This document shows, one piece after another, positions 8,664 to 17,038 of a stretch of 64,000 bases of DNA; within the stretch, counting starts at the first letter, position 1; each line of letters starts with the position of its first letter. The position numbers and the translations under genes were made by a program. Below the pieces are notes generated by a model that ran no database searches, was not told the DNA's origin, and worked only from the letters and a program-made list of their open reading frames with translations. This stretch comes from Microcaldota archaeon (GTDB taxonomy: Archaea; Micrarchaeota; Micrarchaeia; Micrarchaeales; Micrarchaeaceae), in NCBI GenBank assembly GCA_021798935.1, contig JAJZBL010000004.1:26872-90871 (forward strand). The letters are read 5' to 3'.

Positions 8664-9575
8664 TCATATGGATATTTCTTCTCCTGGTACCCTTCTGAAT
8701 AATTCCACATCTCCAACATGCTTTGATTTTGTTAGGAATCTTGTTAGCCTTTCTACCCCAAATCCTGCTCCTGCTGATGGATAAAGCCCTTTTTCAGCTT
8801 CGGCAAGATAGGCTTTGTAAACATCCATATTCAGCTTATCTGATCCCATCTTTTTTGTGATTACTTCATACTCGTGCTCGCGTTCTCCTCCTGATAACGC
8901 TTCTCCGAACCCTAATGGATATATAAGGTCATAGTTAAGGTAATGCCCGGATCTGCTTGTGTCTTCTTTTTCATAAAATTCTCTTTTATGGTCTGTAACC
9001 CAGAAAGGCTGCGTTGCAGACTTAGACATCTCCTCTTCCCAATCCTCCCCATATTTCTCGGCTAATTCGCCTGTTGAATAGATCTTGAAAGGAGGCTTGA
9101 ATTCAAATACCCCAATTCCAAGGCTTTTGAATGCATCTTTTGCCTTTTCATCGGATTTCAGCATTTTGCTAAGATATTCAAAATACCCTTCCATAAGAGC
9201 CATCACATCTTTGGATTTTGCATTTCTAATCTCAAAGTCAAGCTGTGTAAATTCAAAAAGATGCCTTCCGCTGGCCTTCCTCTCTGGCCTTTCCAGCCTT
9301 ATGTTTGGGGATAGTATGAATATCTTGTCAAGCTTCTTTATCGCTATCTGCTTGTGGAGTATCATTGAGTTCATCGTATACAGCTTCTGCCCTCCATATT
9401 CTATCTCTGGAGTCTTCAATATCGATGAGTTTGGGTCAGGCCCTAAAGGATCTGTACTTTTTCCCAATATTACTGGCAGCAGTTGCACAAATCCATTATC
9501 GTTGAAATAGTTTATTGTATGCTTTATGACCTCGCTTGTGACAACTAGCTTTTCAACTATCTTGCTTTCTTCCAT
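8664..9575 (-). CDS. Archaeal asparagine synthetase related to AsnRS
   Basis: A 303-residue class II aminoacyl-tRNA synthetase-like catalytic core without the N-terminal anticodon-binding domain. Motif 2 (RLERPERKASGRHLFEFTQLD) and motif 3 (GAGFGVERLTRF) are intact. This architecture is the AS-AR protein, which in Pyrococcus was shown to make asparagine from aspartate by an adenylate route rather than charging tRNA. The DHKREFYEKED stretch and YPLGFGEALSGGEREHEYE fit that paralog. It is divergent, with a 117-base gap, from an Lrp/AsnC regulator, which suggests asparagine-linked control. The alternative, a truncated AsnRS or AspRS, is less likely because all class II motifs are present and the length fits AS-AR. 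Confidence 0.82.
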   Translation of the reverse strand: MEESKIVEKLVVTSEVIKHTINYFNDNGFVQLLPVILGKSTDPLGPDPNSSILKTPEIEYGGQKLYTMNSMILHKQIAIKKLDKIFILSPNIRLERPERKASGRHLFEFTQLDFEIRNAKSKDVMALMEGYFEYLSKMLKSDEKAKDAFKSLGIGVFEFKPPFKIYSTGELAEKYGEDWEEEMSKSATQPFWVTDHKREFYEKEDTSRSGHYLNYDLIYPLGFGEALSGGEREHEYEVITKKMGSDKLNMDVYKAYLAEAEKGLYPSAGAGFGVERLTRFLTKSKHVGDVELFRRVPGEEISI

Positions 9576-9675
9576 ATTCGTTCACCTAAAAATAGAATAA
9601 AGCCTATCTTATAAATATTTATGCAATAAAATCTTATAAAATATGCAATTTTATTAGAAATCTATTTATATAATA

Positions 9676-9690
9676 TTGTATAAAATACAA
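9676..9690. promoter_or_regulatory. Lrp/AsnC operator-like inverted repeat
   Basis: TTGTAT-AAA-ATACAA is a perfect 6-bp inverted repeat ending two bases before the ATG of the Lrp/AsnC gene and 100 bases upstream of the divergent asparagine synthetase. Lrp-family proteins commonly bind AT-rich imperfect palindromes over their own promoters, so autoregulation and co-control of the neighbour is a reasonable inference. Confidence 0.4.
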
Positions 9691-9692
9691 AT

Positions 9693-10121
9693 ATGGACAG
9701 CATTGATGAGAGTATAATAAGTTTGGTAGACTCTGGAACAATAAAGTACTCAACAATATCGAAGAAACTTGGAATGCCTTTATCTACAGTTCATTTCAGG
9801 ATACGAAGGCTTGAGAAAGAGAATATAATAGAGGGCTACAAAGGAAAGATAAACTGGAAAAATGCAGGTTCATCTGTGCTTGCTTTCATATTTGTGAATG
9901 TTGATGTTGATCTTTTAAAGAGGATACACAAAACACAGCAGCATCTCTTAAAGGAGCTTACCGCAATAAGCTATGTCAAAGAGGGGTATATCATTACAGG
10001 AGATGCCGATATATTCCTGAAAGTGATAGCGAAGGATACTGAGGAGCTTGGCAAGGTGCTGTTAAATGCGATAGACTCAAAAGAGGGAGTTGTTAAGACT
10101 AAGACAATGGTTGTGTTGTAA
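9693..10121 (+). CDS. Lrp/AsnC-family transcriptional regulator
   Basis: A 142-residue protein with an N-terminal winged helix (DESIISLVDSGTIKYSTISKKLGMP, then LSTVHFRIRRLEKENIIEGY) and a C-terminal RAM ligand-binding domain (SVLAFIFVNVDVDLLKR... VKEGYIITGDADIFLKVIAKD). These regulators form dimers to octamers and sense amino acids. Its neighbour is the asparagine synthetase, so asparagine or aspartate is the natural guess for the ligand, parallel to bacterial AsnC and asnA, but this is inference from position. There is no Shine-Dalgarno; a TATA-like TTTATATAATATT lies upstream and the transcript is probably leaderless. Confidence 0.85.
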   Translation: MDSIDESIISLVDSGTIKYSTISKKLGMPLSTVHFRIRRLEKENIIEGYKGKINWKNAGSSVLAFIFVNVDVDLLKRIHKTQQHLLKELTAISYVKEGYIITGDADIFLKVIAKDTEELGKVLLNAIDSKEGVVKTKTMVVL

Positions 10122-10158
10122 GGTATACAAGCATTTAGGCAGTATTTCTATTAGCTTA

Positions 10159-11070
10159 TTATCTATATGAGAGTTCTATCCCCTCTTCTTCCTCAACCAT
10201 CCTTATTATTTTAACAGCCTCTGAGTAATTATATTCCTCATCTCCATAACTATTCACAGGAGTCTCCATCACAAAGCAGCCTTTTTGGAATAACGGATTT
10301 TTGAACATGTTTACAAATCCTTTTTCTCCTATCTCTCCTTTTCCTAAATGCCAATGCCTGTCCAATCCGCTGCCTAGCTTGTATTTAGCGTCATTTAGGT
10401 GCACGAGCTTAAGCGTTCTCTTGCCAAAATCCTCAATTTCATCTGCAAGTTTGCTTACTTCCTTTTCAGAACGAAGGTCATATCCTGCTGCAAATGCATG
10501 GCATGTATCAAGGCAAAGCCCAATATTCTTGTCATCAACACTATCTGCTATATCAGCTATCTCAGGTATCCTGCTGCCTACGCTGTTCTTGTATCCTGCA
10601 GTATTCTCAAATAGCACCATGGCCTTATGATGTGCAATTCCTTCGTTCAATGAATCTGCTATCCTCTTTTTGCCTTCATTGAATCCGCTTCCCATATGAG
10701 ATCCAAGATGCACAACAAGATAATGGACGCCAAGTACATCGCATCTTTCAAGGTTGTTGTTCAGCATTTCAATGCTCTTTGAGCGTTGATCCTCGGATTT
10801 TGAAGCAAGGTTGAAAAGATATGGCAAGTGCGCAAATGCAATAAGGTCAAATTTCTTAGTATACTCCTTGAACATGGATATATCAACACTTTTTATTGGC
10901 GAATGCTTCCATGTTCTTGGGCTGCTTGGAAAGAACTGAAAATCTCCATATCCAGATTTACCTGCATTAAGCGGTGCATTTGATACCGATCCTGCAACAG
11001 ACATGTGGAATCCTAGCCGTATATTTACATTGGAATGCTTCAATTGCTTTTCTCTTTCCATCATTGCCAT
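10159..11070 (-). CDS. nfo: Endonuclease IV (AP endonuclease)
   Basis: Endonuclease IV cuts DNA 5' of abasic sites in base excision repair. The TIM-barrel metal ligands are in order: GFHMSVAGSV, HLPYLFNLAS, VVHLGSHMG, VLFENTAG, GLCLDTCHAFAAGYD, LVHLNDAK and DRHWHLGKGEIG, then the final acidic strand CFVMETPV. The tract Glu-Asp-His set for three zinc ions is intact. The track start at 11079 is a TTG; ATG codons at 11070, 11064 and 11061 are all possible, and no Shine-Dalgarno decides, so the N-terminus is uncertain by a few residues. It pairs functionally with the MUG-type glycosylase at 26.2 kb, which would generate abasic sites. Confidence 0.93.
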   Translation of the reverse strand: MAMMEREKQLKHSNVNIRLGFHMSVAGSVSNAPLNAGKSGYGDFQFFPSSPRTWKHSPIKSVDISMFKEYTKKFDLIAFAHLPYLFNLASKSEDQRSKSIEMLNNNLERCDVLGVHYLVVHLGSHMGSGFNEGKKRIADSLNEGIAHHKAMVLFENTAGYKNSVGSRIPEIADIADSVDDKNIGLCLDTCHAFAAGYDLRSEKEVSKLADEIEDFGKRTLKLVHLNDAKYKLGSGLDRHWHLGKGEIGEKGFVNMFKNPLFQKGCFVMETPVNSYGDEEYNYSEAVKIIRMVEEEEGIELSYR

Positions 11071-11303
11071 GCTTGACAATTATAATTCAATAATTAAAAC
11101 TTTTCAGTGTTTTACATTTACCTAAAGAAGCAAAGCAAAAAGGTTGTAAAAATACCCTGACCGATTAGTTGGATAGATTTAAAAACTCTACCTATTTTTA
11201 GTGTAACTGCTATTATTATGGCAATTAAGGTTCTATTTAAAAACTTTCTTGCTAAATCATTACTTGGTCTTAATTTTTAACAAATTACTGGGAGGGTGTT
11301 TCA

Positions 11304-11633
11304 TTGAATTACAAGAAAAGAGGCTTAAGCCTTTATGAGATTGAAGAATATTTGAAGGATGCAGGTGCTGAAAAGATAAGTGAGGATGCTGTTTTTACAT
11401 TTGAGAAAGAAATTGAGAAGATGGCTGATGAATTGATGGGTTTTGCAAGTATATTTGCAAATTATGCAGGGCGAAAGAGCCTTATAAAAGGATCAGATAT
11501 TGTATTTGCAATAGGTAACATAAACTCTGAAAACATAATATATCTCCCAGAAACAAGCAATAAAATAAAAAGAGTCCACAAAAAGAAACTGGCAAAGCGC
11601 AGGATAAGCAAAGCCAAAATTCAAATTAAATAA
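11304..11633 (+). CDS. Histone-fold protein with basic C-terminal tail
   Basis: Residues about 8-72 follow the archaeal histone pattern: LYEIEEYLKDAGAEKISEDA (helix 1 and loop), FEKEIEKMADELMGFASIFANYAGRKSLIKGSDIVFAIGN (long helix 2, RK-containing loop 2 and helix 3). Canonical archaeal histones stop there at about 66-70 residues; this one continues for about 37 residues into a Lys/Arg-rich end (RVHKKKLAKRRISKAKIQ). The fold suggests DNA wrapping and chromosome compaction; the tail is an addition that could bind DNA. It starts with TTG, supported by GGAGGGTG eight bases upstream. It overlaps the convergent transferase gene by 8 bases. Confidence 0.75.
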   Translation: MNYKKRGLSLYEIEEYLKDAGAEKISEDAVFTFEKEIEKMADELMGFASIFANYAGRKSLIKGSDIVFAIGNINSENIIYLPETSNKIKRVHKKKLAKRRISKAKIQIK

Positions 11634-12687
11634 TTTTTAATGTTGCCAGTTTTATTGCTAATCCTAAAACTATGAACAATGCTTCGACAACCCACATATA
11701 AAGGGATACCTCCCATTCTTTGCATTTCTTCAAATTCATTATAATGTGAGTCCAGCTATAAATCTTTCTTCCATAAGGTGCCTTCATAGTTCCGTCTTTC
11801 TGAATTATTCCAAGATCTGTAACCTTGAATTTCCTGCGAAGATGTAGGAAGAATTCTATTATCCAAGGGATGAATATTATTATTCCAAATCCTTCCATCC
11901 CTCCTACTATCATATCGCCTACTAAAGCTGCACCTACAAGGTACGTGAAGCTATCCCCTGGTATTATCTTCGCTGGATATACATTGAATATGAACATTGC
12001 TACAAGCGAGGCAAAAAGTACAGATGATATAAGCAATCCAGTATAATCGCCAAATAGCAACGAATAAAGGAGCAGCCCAAATGCAGCTATCATTCCGGTG
12101 CCCGTTGCAATTCCGTCAAATCCTCCAAGCAAATTAAATGCATTTGCAGCAAATATTATCGCAAGAGGTATTATTACAAGTGGATAGAATATTCCAAAGT
12201 TGATTACTCCTATCAATGGTATCGCAACCGTCTTAACTCCTGCATTGATAGCTACTAATGGTATAGCCCCTATAAGTGTAAGAACCGGCTTCTGCCACTG
12301 CTTCAATCCCTGCCTTGTATCCATCATATCGGTTGACTTTACCGCTTTCCTCTTTACATTTATATCATCAAGAAAGCCCACGGTTGATATCAGGATTACT
12401 GATAGCATCACAGAGAAAAGGACTGCAATGCTTGTAACAGGCTGGTAGAAGGGACTTGAGGGGGATGGAAAGTTTGATCCAAATATGTAGGTAAATAGGC
12501 CTACGCTAAATCCTAATGCAACCGCAATACCTCCGCTTCCTGCAAGTGTGGGATTTCCCTTTTTATTGTGGTCTATCGCTGTAACTCCCGATTCCTTCAT
12601 ATAGGACATCAGAAATAAAGTCATTACTACAGTTATTATGAACGCCGCTATAGAGGGTATTATTATAGTCAGGTAGGTATGGAACAT
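11626..12687 (-). CDS. Polyprenyl-phosphate GlcNAc-1-phosphate transferase (MraY/GPT family)
   Basis: A polytopic membrane enzyme of about 353 residues that transfers a sugar-1-phosphate from UDP-sugar to a lipid carrier. About ten hydrophobic helices are visible. Family motifs are KGNPTLAGSGGIAVALGF, GFLDDINVKRKAVKS with the DDxxD-type acid cluster, FAANAFNLLGGFDGIATG (the NAFNxxDG-like signature) and KIIPGDSFTYLVGAAL. In archaea this family (AglH/GPT type) starts N-glycan assembly on dolichol phosphate, which fits the sequon-rich surface proteins in this window. ATG at 12687 (MFHTYLT) is preferred: CTGGTGCAAAA stands just in front. Bacterial-type MraY activity is unlikely in an archaeon without peptidoglycan. 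Confidence 0.82.
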   Translation of the reverse strand: MFHTYLTIIIPSIAAFIITVVMTLFLMSYMKESGVTAIDHNKKGNPTLAGSGGIAVALGFSVGLFTYIFGSNFPSPSSPFYQPVTSIAVLFSVMLSVILISTVGFLDDINVKRKAVKSTDMMDTRQGLKQWQKPVLTLIGAIPLVAINAGVKTVAIPLIGVINFGIFYPLVIIPLAIIFAANAFNLLGGFDGIATGTGMIAAFGLLLYSLLFGDYTGLLISSVLFASLVAMFIFNVYPAKIIPGDSFTYLVGAALVGDMIVGGMEGFGIIIFIPWIIEFFLHLRRKFKVTDLGIIQKDGTMKAPYGRKIYSWTHIIMNLKKCKEWEVSLYMWVVEALFIVLGLAIKLATLKII

Positions 12688-12784
12688 TTTTGCACCAGAT
12701 ACAATCAAATATAGTAATTGTGAAAATAACTAATAAATAGTATTCTAATATAATATAGTCCGTTTAAGCTTATAATATTGCTTT

Positions 12785-12858
12785 GCCCTTGTAGTATAAC
12801 TTGGATAGAACGCGGGCTTGCGGAGCCTGTGATCCGGGTTCAAATCCCGGCAAGGGCG
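12785..12858 (+). tRNA. tRNA-Arg (anticodon GCG)
   Basis: The acceptor stem GCCCTTG/CAAGGGC pairs perfectly (12785-12791 with 12851-12857) and leaves discriminator G at 12858. The anticodon arm is CGGGC-TTGCGGA-GCCTG with anticodon GCG at 12820-12822, reading Arg CGC (and CGU by wobble). The T arm CCGGG-TTCAAAT-CCCGG is perfect, and the variable loop is TGAT. The D arm (GTAT... GAAC) has a weak or mismatched stem. No intron is present and CCA is not encoded. A TATA-like AAGCTTATAATAT lies just upstream. Confidence 0.96.
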
Positions 12859-12983
12859 CTGAAAAATACCTAAAAATTATTATCAAAAATAAAAAATAAT
12901 GCAAGCTAAAACTTTGGTTTGTGATATTGTTCTATCTTTATATATACCTTATTCTTTTATGCTATCTGCATCTTCTAGACTAT

Positions 12984-13202
12984 TTACTTTTCATCAATTT
13001 TCTTAAGATCCTCCAATACCACAAGAAGCTTTTTCCCTTCAAATTTTTTTATCTCGACTTCGAGTGCCTTTGGCACAATTATCATTTTTGCCGGACCTTG
13101 CTTTGAGATCTTTGCAAAGAATGACACAGTATTCATCACAAGCGGTTTTCCAGCATCTGTACCTTCCTTCCACACATTATCCCATTTATTATGTTTCTCC
13201 AT
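12984..13202 (-). CDS. Small AbrB-like protein
   Basis: A protein of about 72 residues from ATG at 13202 (MEKHNKWDNVW). The second half, KISKQGPAKMIIVPKALEVEIKKFEGKKLLVVLEDL, has the look of an AbrB/SpoVT swapped-hairpin domain: a strand with Gly, IIVPK (compare the family's hiPk), then the closing strand of hydrophobic residues. Such domains are DNA-binding, frequently antitoxin or transcription regulators, and bind as dimers to palindromes. Its promoter has two overlapping perfect inverted repeats, which supports autoregulation. No toxin partner overlaps it. The family call is tentative. Confidence 0.55.
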   Translation of the reverse strand: MEKHNKWDNVWKEGTDAGKPLVMNTVSFFAKISKQGPAKMIIVPKALEVEIKKFEGKKLLVVLEDLKKIDEK

Positions 13203-13212
13203 ATATATCAAC

Positions 13213-13242
13213 ACATATTATTTAATATGTTTTAAAACATAT
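13213..13242. promoter_or_regulatory. Two overlapping inverted repeats in the AbrB-like gene promoter
   Basis: ACATATTA-TT-TAATATGT (13213-13230) and the perfect 18-bp palindrome ATATGTTTTAAAACATAT (13225-13242) overlap by six bases, giving three copies of the ACATAT/ATATGT half-site directly upstream of the AbrB-like gene start at 13202. A TATA-like AATATTTATA lies next to it. A dimeric DNA-binding protein, perhaps the product itself, is the likely reader; this is inference. Confidence 0.45.
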
Positions 13243-13398
13243 AAATATTTAAATTTTTCTTTTATTTTACTTTTCGAAGCAATTGAGCCCTGATTACATT
13301 TTATGTCAATTATTTCATGAAATCTCATTTTTGTTGACTATTCGGGTGCAGTGATTTTCCTGCTAAAGATTTATAAATATCATTTGATTAAACATTTT

Positions 13399-14442
13399 AT
13401 GCAAATTATAAAGCCTCAAAGACTGAAAAGAGGCGATACTGTAGCCATCGTTTCCCCTTCTTCTGGAGCTGCCGAAATGTTCCCTAATATATATGAAAAT
13501 GGGATTAAAAATATAGAAAAGTACTTTGGATTAAAGATAAAAGAGTATAGCACTGCAAGAAAGAGCAATGATTATCTTTATAAACACCCAAAGGAGCGTG
13601 CTGAAGACATAAACAATGCTTTTGAGGATAAAGATGTAAAAGCAATATTCACAAGCATAGGGGGAGATGACTCTGTAAGGATACTGGATTACCTTGACAT
13701 GAAAGTTATAAGGAAAAATCCAAAGATAATTGTAGGCTTTTCTGATTCAACGACCCTATCTGATTACATATATTACAAAACAGGTATTGTCACTTTCTAT
13801 GGTCCTTCTGTAATGGCAGGATTCTCGCAGATGAAGGCATTCCCAAAATCATTTTTGGAAATGTTTAAAGACTTAATGTTCAAGCCACATGAGAATTATG
13901 AGTATCATAATTTTTCTTTCTGGTCGGATGGCTATCCAGAGTGGTCTGAAAAAAAGAACACAGGCAAGATAAACAAGGAGCATGAAAATGAAGGTTGGCA
14001 CTGGATACAGGGGAAAAAGCCTGTAAAAGGAGAACTATTTGGAGGTTGTGCGGATGTGCTCGAATTTATGAAAGGCACCCATTTCTGGCCAAAAGAAGAT
14101 TTTTGGAATAGGAAGATATTATTCTTGGAGACATCTGAAGATAAGCCTTCGCCTGATACTGTCAAATATTGGATCAGAAACTATGGAAGCCAAGGTATAC
14201 TTGATAGGATAGCCGCACTTCTGATTGCTATTCCCTCCGGATATTCTGCTGAGGAGAAAATAGAGATGGAAAAGAAGGTACATTCTGTATTGGATATTGA
14301 GTTCAAAAGAGGCGATATGCCTCTTGTAACAGATATGGATTTTGGGCATACAGATCCAAAATTTTTGTTGCCTATAGGCACAATGGCAGAGATAGACGCA
14401 CAGAGCAAGATTTTTAGGCTATTAGAAAAGCCTGTATCTTAG
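13399..14442 (+). CDS. S66 peptidase (LD-carboxypeptidase/MccF-like)
   Basis: A 347-residue serine peptidase of the LD-carboxypeptidase fold. The start KPQRLKRGDTVAIVSPSSGA is typical, as are SIGGDDSVRILDYLD, the nucleophile Ser in VGFSDSTTLSDY, the FLETSEDKPSP Glu region and the C-terminal His in DMDFGHTDPKFLLPIG, which together form the Ser-Glu-His triad. MccF relatives break down peptidyl adenylates such as microcin C; LD-carboxypeptidases trim murein, which is absent in archaea. An MccF-like detoxifying or peptide-recycling role is thus more likely. ATG at 13399 is chosen because the 16 extra track residues are unlike the family. No signal peptide, so cytoplasmic. Confidence 0.87.
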   Translation: MQIIKPQRLKRGDTVAIVSPSSGAAEMFPNIYENGIKNIEKYFGLKIKEYSTARKSNDYLYKHPKERAEDINNAFEDKDVKAIFTSIGGDDSVRILDYLDMKVIRKNPKIIVGFSDSTTLSDYIYYKTGIVTFYGPSVMAGFSQMKAFPKSFLEMFKDLMFKPHENYEYHNFSFWSDGYPEWSEKKNTGKINKEHENEGWHWIQGKKPVKGELFGGCADVLEFMKGTHFWPKEDFWNRKILFLETSEDKPSPDTVKYWIRNYGSQGILDRIAALLIAIPSGYSAEEKIEMEKKVHSVLDIEFKRGDMPLVTDMDFGHTDPKFLLPIGTMAEIDAQSKIFRLLEKPVS

Positions 14443-14515
14443 GGTCGCTAGGATATTGCCGCTGATTCAAACTTATTCTTAAAAAATCTAAAAATTCCAA
14501 ATCCTTGCAAATAGC

Positions 14516-15589
14516 TTACTTTCTAAGCAGCTTTCTTTCAGTCTCTTTTCTTTCAATTATAAGGTTCAAGGCTTCCTTTATGTCTTTCTCACCTTTAATC
14601 ATACCTACAATTGAATCTAGTATAGGAATTTTATCACCGGTCCCTTCGTGCATGAGCACAAAATGCGGATAATAGGCATCTGATGCAAGGTTCTCCAAAT
14701 CGATAAAGGCATCAGATAAGGTACCGGGAAGATATAGTTCGGCTCCTATTCCCCCGCTTAAACTTCCTCTTGTTACAAAGTTTACTATTAGTTTTATTTT
14801 ATCCTTTCTGTCCTTTAAAGGTTTTTCATTTCTCGCTTTCAGTTCATTATAAAATTTATTTACCAATGTTTTCAAGAAACCTTCTATCTTTTCTTTTCCC
14901 TCAAATTTGTCTATCACAGCATCAAGGACTGGAGATATCATAGATCTATCTTCGTGTAGGCTTATAAACATTGGATTCGTCTTTACTGCAAGATCAACCA
15001 AGCTTCCGTAAGACTCAAACCTGGGCACGCTTAGCTTCATCTTGAATCCATTCGTATGCATAAGGAAGAGACGATCTATTATAAGCTCGTATTTTTCTTG
15101 ATTTGAAAGCTCTGCATATTTCTTCCCAAAAGCAATCTTTGATATTATATCCCTGTTTATATCCTTTGCCTCTTCAATTATACTCTTTGCAGCATTGCCA
15201 TAGAATATTTCATTATTATCCAATGTAAGCTGTGCCTCATTCAGGCGATTTTCTCTTAAGATAACAATTGAAGCATGATCGATAGAGGAAACCAATGCCT
15301 CTATGCTTCTGTTTAAGCTTATGCCTTTGCTGCTTGGAAGTTCCAACCTAGAAATTGAGTGGTTGGTTGGGTCAATTATATGCAAGCCTAAAAACTTTCT
15401 TACAAATTTAGGTGATGGCCTTTCTGTTATATCTGAAGAGCTACTTAGCATGTACTTACTCACTTCCGATTTATCCAAACTTTCCTTTTCTTCCATGAAA
15501 AACTTCATGAACTTTGAATCATATTCCTCTCCGGACATGCTGCTCAATCTCTCCGCATTTCCTCTATTTTTATCTCTTATCTTATCCAT
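14516..15589 (-). CDS. Hypothetical protein, 357 aa
   Basis: The start ATG at 15589 (MDKIRDKNRGNAE) follows a strong GGAGGTTG, so the ten preceding track residues can be dropped. The translation is charged, soluble and helix-rich, with no signal peptide, membrane helix or recognised catalytic motif. Segments such as FISLHEDRSMISPVLDAV, IKLIVNFVTRGSLSGGIGAE and HFVLMHEGTGDKIPILDS have the strand-loop-helix look of an alpha/beta enzyme domain. I do not recognise the family. It lies between the S66 peptidase and RsgA genes and could share a transcript with RsgA, 161 bases upstream. Confidence 0.6.
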   Translation of the reverse strand: MDKIRDKNRGNAERLSSMSGEEYDSKFMKFFMEEKESLDKSEVSKYMLSSSSDITERPSPKFVRKFLGLHIIDPTNHSISRLELPSSKGISLNRSIEALVSSIDHASIVILRENRLNEAQLTLDNNEIFYGNAAKSIIEEAKDINRDIISKIAFGKKYAELSNQEKYELIIDRLFLMHTNGFKMKLSVPRFESYGSLVDLAVKTNPMFISLHEDRSMISPVLDAVIDKFEGKEKIEGFLKTLVNKFYNELKARNEKPLKDRKDKIKLIVNFVTRGSLSGGIGAELYLPGTLSDAFIDLENLASDAYYPHFVLMHEGTGDKIPILDSIVGMIKGEKDIKEALNLIIERKETERKLLRK

Positions 15590-15750
15590 ATAAACAACCT
15601 CCACTAATAAACATTGCATGCTTTTCTTTACTGAAAACCAATATTAGGATGTTACAAAAAGGTGTATATAAGTTTGTAAAAATCGTATTATAAGAAATTG
15701 GATACTAAAATCTATAACCGCAGAAATTCAACAGTATCCTGCCAATTAAT

Positions 15751-16830
15751 TTATTTTTCAAATTCTAATTTCTCCAGCAATCTTATATAACTGTCATATC
15801 TCTCCTTTGATATAAACCCTTCCTCAACTGCCTTTTTGACTGCACATCCCGGTTCGTGCGAATGTGTGCAATCGCTGAACTTGCAATTTGGTGCAAACTC
15901 TGCAAATTCTGGATAATAAAGGCGAAGGGAATCAGCATCAAGATTCCATAACCCAAGCGAGCGTATTCCTGGAGTATCAATCAGCATTGTGGATTCATCT
16001 AAAAGATGCAATGAAGATGATGATGTTGTATGCCGGCCTTTGCCTGATTTCTTGCTGATTTCATCAGTAAAAAGGACATCATCCTCCAAAATGCTGTTTA
16101 TTAAAGAGGATTTACCAACGCCACTGCTTCCTATCATAACGCAACGCTTACCTTTAATGTAAGAAAGCAAATCGCTTATACCGTCCATTGTCTTATTTGA
16201 AACCTTTATTATTGGCAAATCGGCATTCTTATACATTGAAATGTCTGGAGGCGGAGCTAAATCAGTCTTCGTTATGCATAGGATTGGGCTCACATTTCCA
16301 TACTGGCTTATTATTAAGTACCTGTCAACCAGATTGGGATTGAAAGCAGGCTGTATTGTTGAGGCAACTATAACAGCCACATCTATATTAGCTACTATAA
16401 CATGTTCCTCTGAACCAACTAAGGATTTTTTGGATGAATCAGCCCTTAACCTCACAAGCTTTGAATGCCTTTCAGTCCTCCCCTTTATTACAGGATTTGA
16501 TTTCTCCAGTTCAAAAATTACATTATCTCCAACTACAAGCTGGTTTATAATCCCCTTTTGGTAGTTATTTTCTGCAATACCCTCTATGAAATTTCCTTTG
16601 TATAATATTTTATAATTGGCAGGATTTAGTTCTGCAACTATTCCTATATTTCCCAGCTTCTGTGCTTCTGCAGGGTTGTAAACCAAAAGACCAATAGGCT
16701 TGGCCTCTTTGCTATTTGCAATTGAATTAAGGTTATCTTTATTATGCCTATCCTTATGCGTATACTTTTTCATATTGCCATCTTTGCTTTTGACTTTATG
16801 CTTCTTGCTATAATCATCTTCGTCCATCAT
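15751..16830 (-). CDS. rsgA: RsgA/YjeQ-type circularly permuted GTPase
   Basis: The protein shows the permuted G-motif order that defines this family: G4 TKTD (about residue 188), G1 GSSGVGKSSLI (about 234), a GRHTT switch (about 265), G3 DTPGIRSLG (about 295), then a zinc knuckle with CKFSDCTHSHEPGC. Before it is an OB-like domain (about 60-125), preceded by a 45-residue charged Lys/His extension. In bacteria RsgA checks late 30S subunit assembly at the decoding centre. Archaea mostly lack it, so horizontal gain from bacteria is the likely origin. All key residues are intact, so it is probably functional. No Shine-Dalgarno is evident; ATG at 16830 or 16827 starts it. Confidence 0.9.
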   Translation of the reverse strand: MMDEDDYSKKHKVKSKDGNMKKYTHKDRHNKDNLNSIANSKEAKPIGLLVYNPAEAQKLGNIGIVAELNPANYKILYKGNFIEGIAENNYQKGIINQLVVGDNVIFELEKSNPVIKGRTERHSKLVRLRADSSKKSLVGSEEHVIVANIDVAVIVASTIQPAFNPNLVDRYLIISQYGNVSPILCITKTDLAPPPDISMYKNADLPIIKVSNKTMDGISDLLSYIKGKRCVMIGSSGVGKSSLINSILEDDVLFTDEISKKSGKGRHTTSSSSLHLLDESTMLIDTPGIRSLGLWNLDADSLRLYYPEFAEFAPNCKFSDCTHSHEPGCAVKKAVEEGFISKERYDSYIRLLEKLEFEK

Positions 16831-17038
16831 ATGTAACTATCTCTGCGTGTATATTTAAAGATTGTAATAAATAAATTGATTTTATAAATAAAAAAGCTTC
16901 AATCAGTTGCTTTATCTTATTTGCTTGTTTTATATAAATTGATATGTACTATTCATCTATTTATAATGCATTTTTTAGCAAAAGGTAAGGATTATTGCAA
17001 AAATATTTAAGTTTTCTTTTTATATAATATTGATATAC

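Noticed and set aside
14496-14514. 17-base sequence CAAATCCTTGCAAATAG repeated at 22884-22900
   Set aside because: Two copies only, both in AT-rich gaps with no symmetry or shared gene context. In such base composition chance is not excluded.
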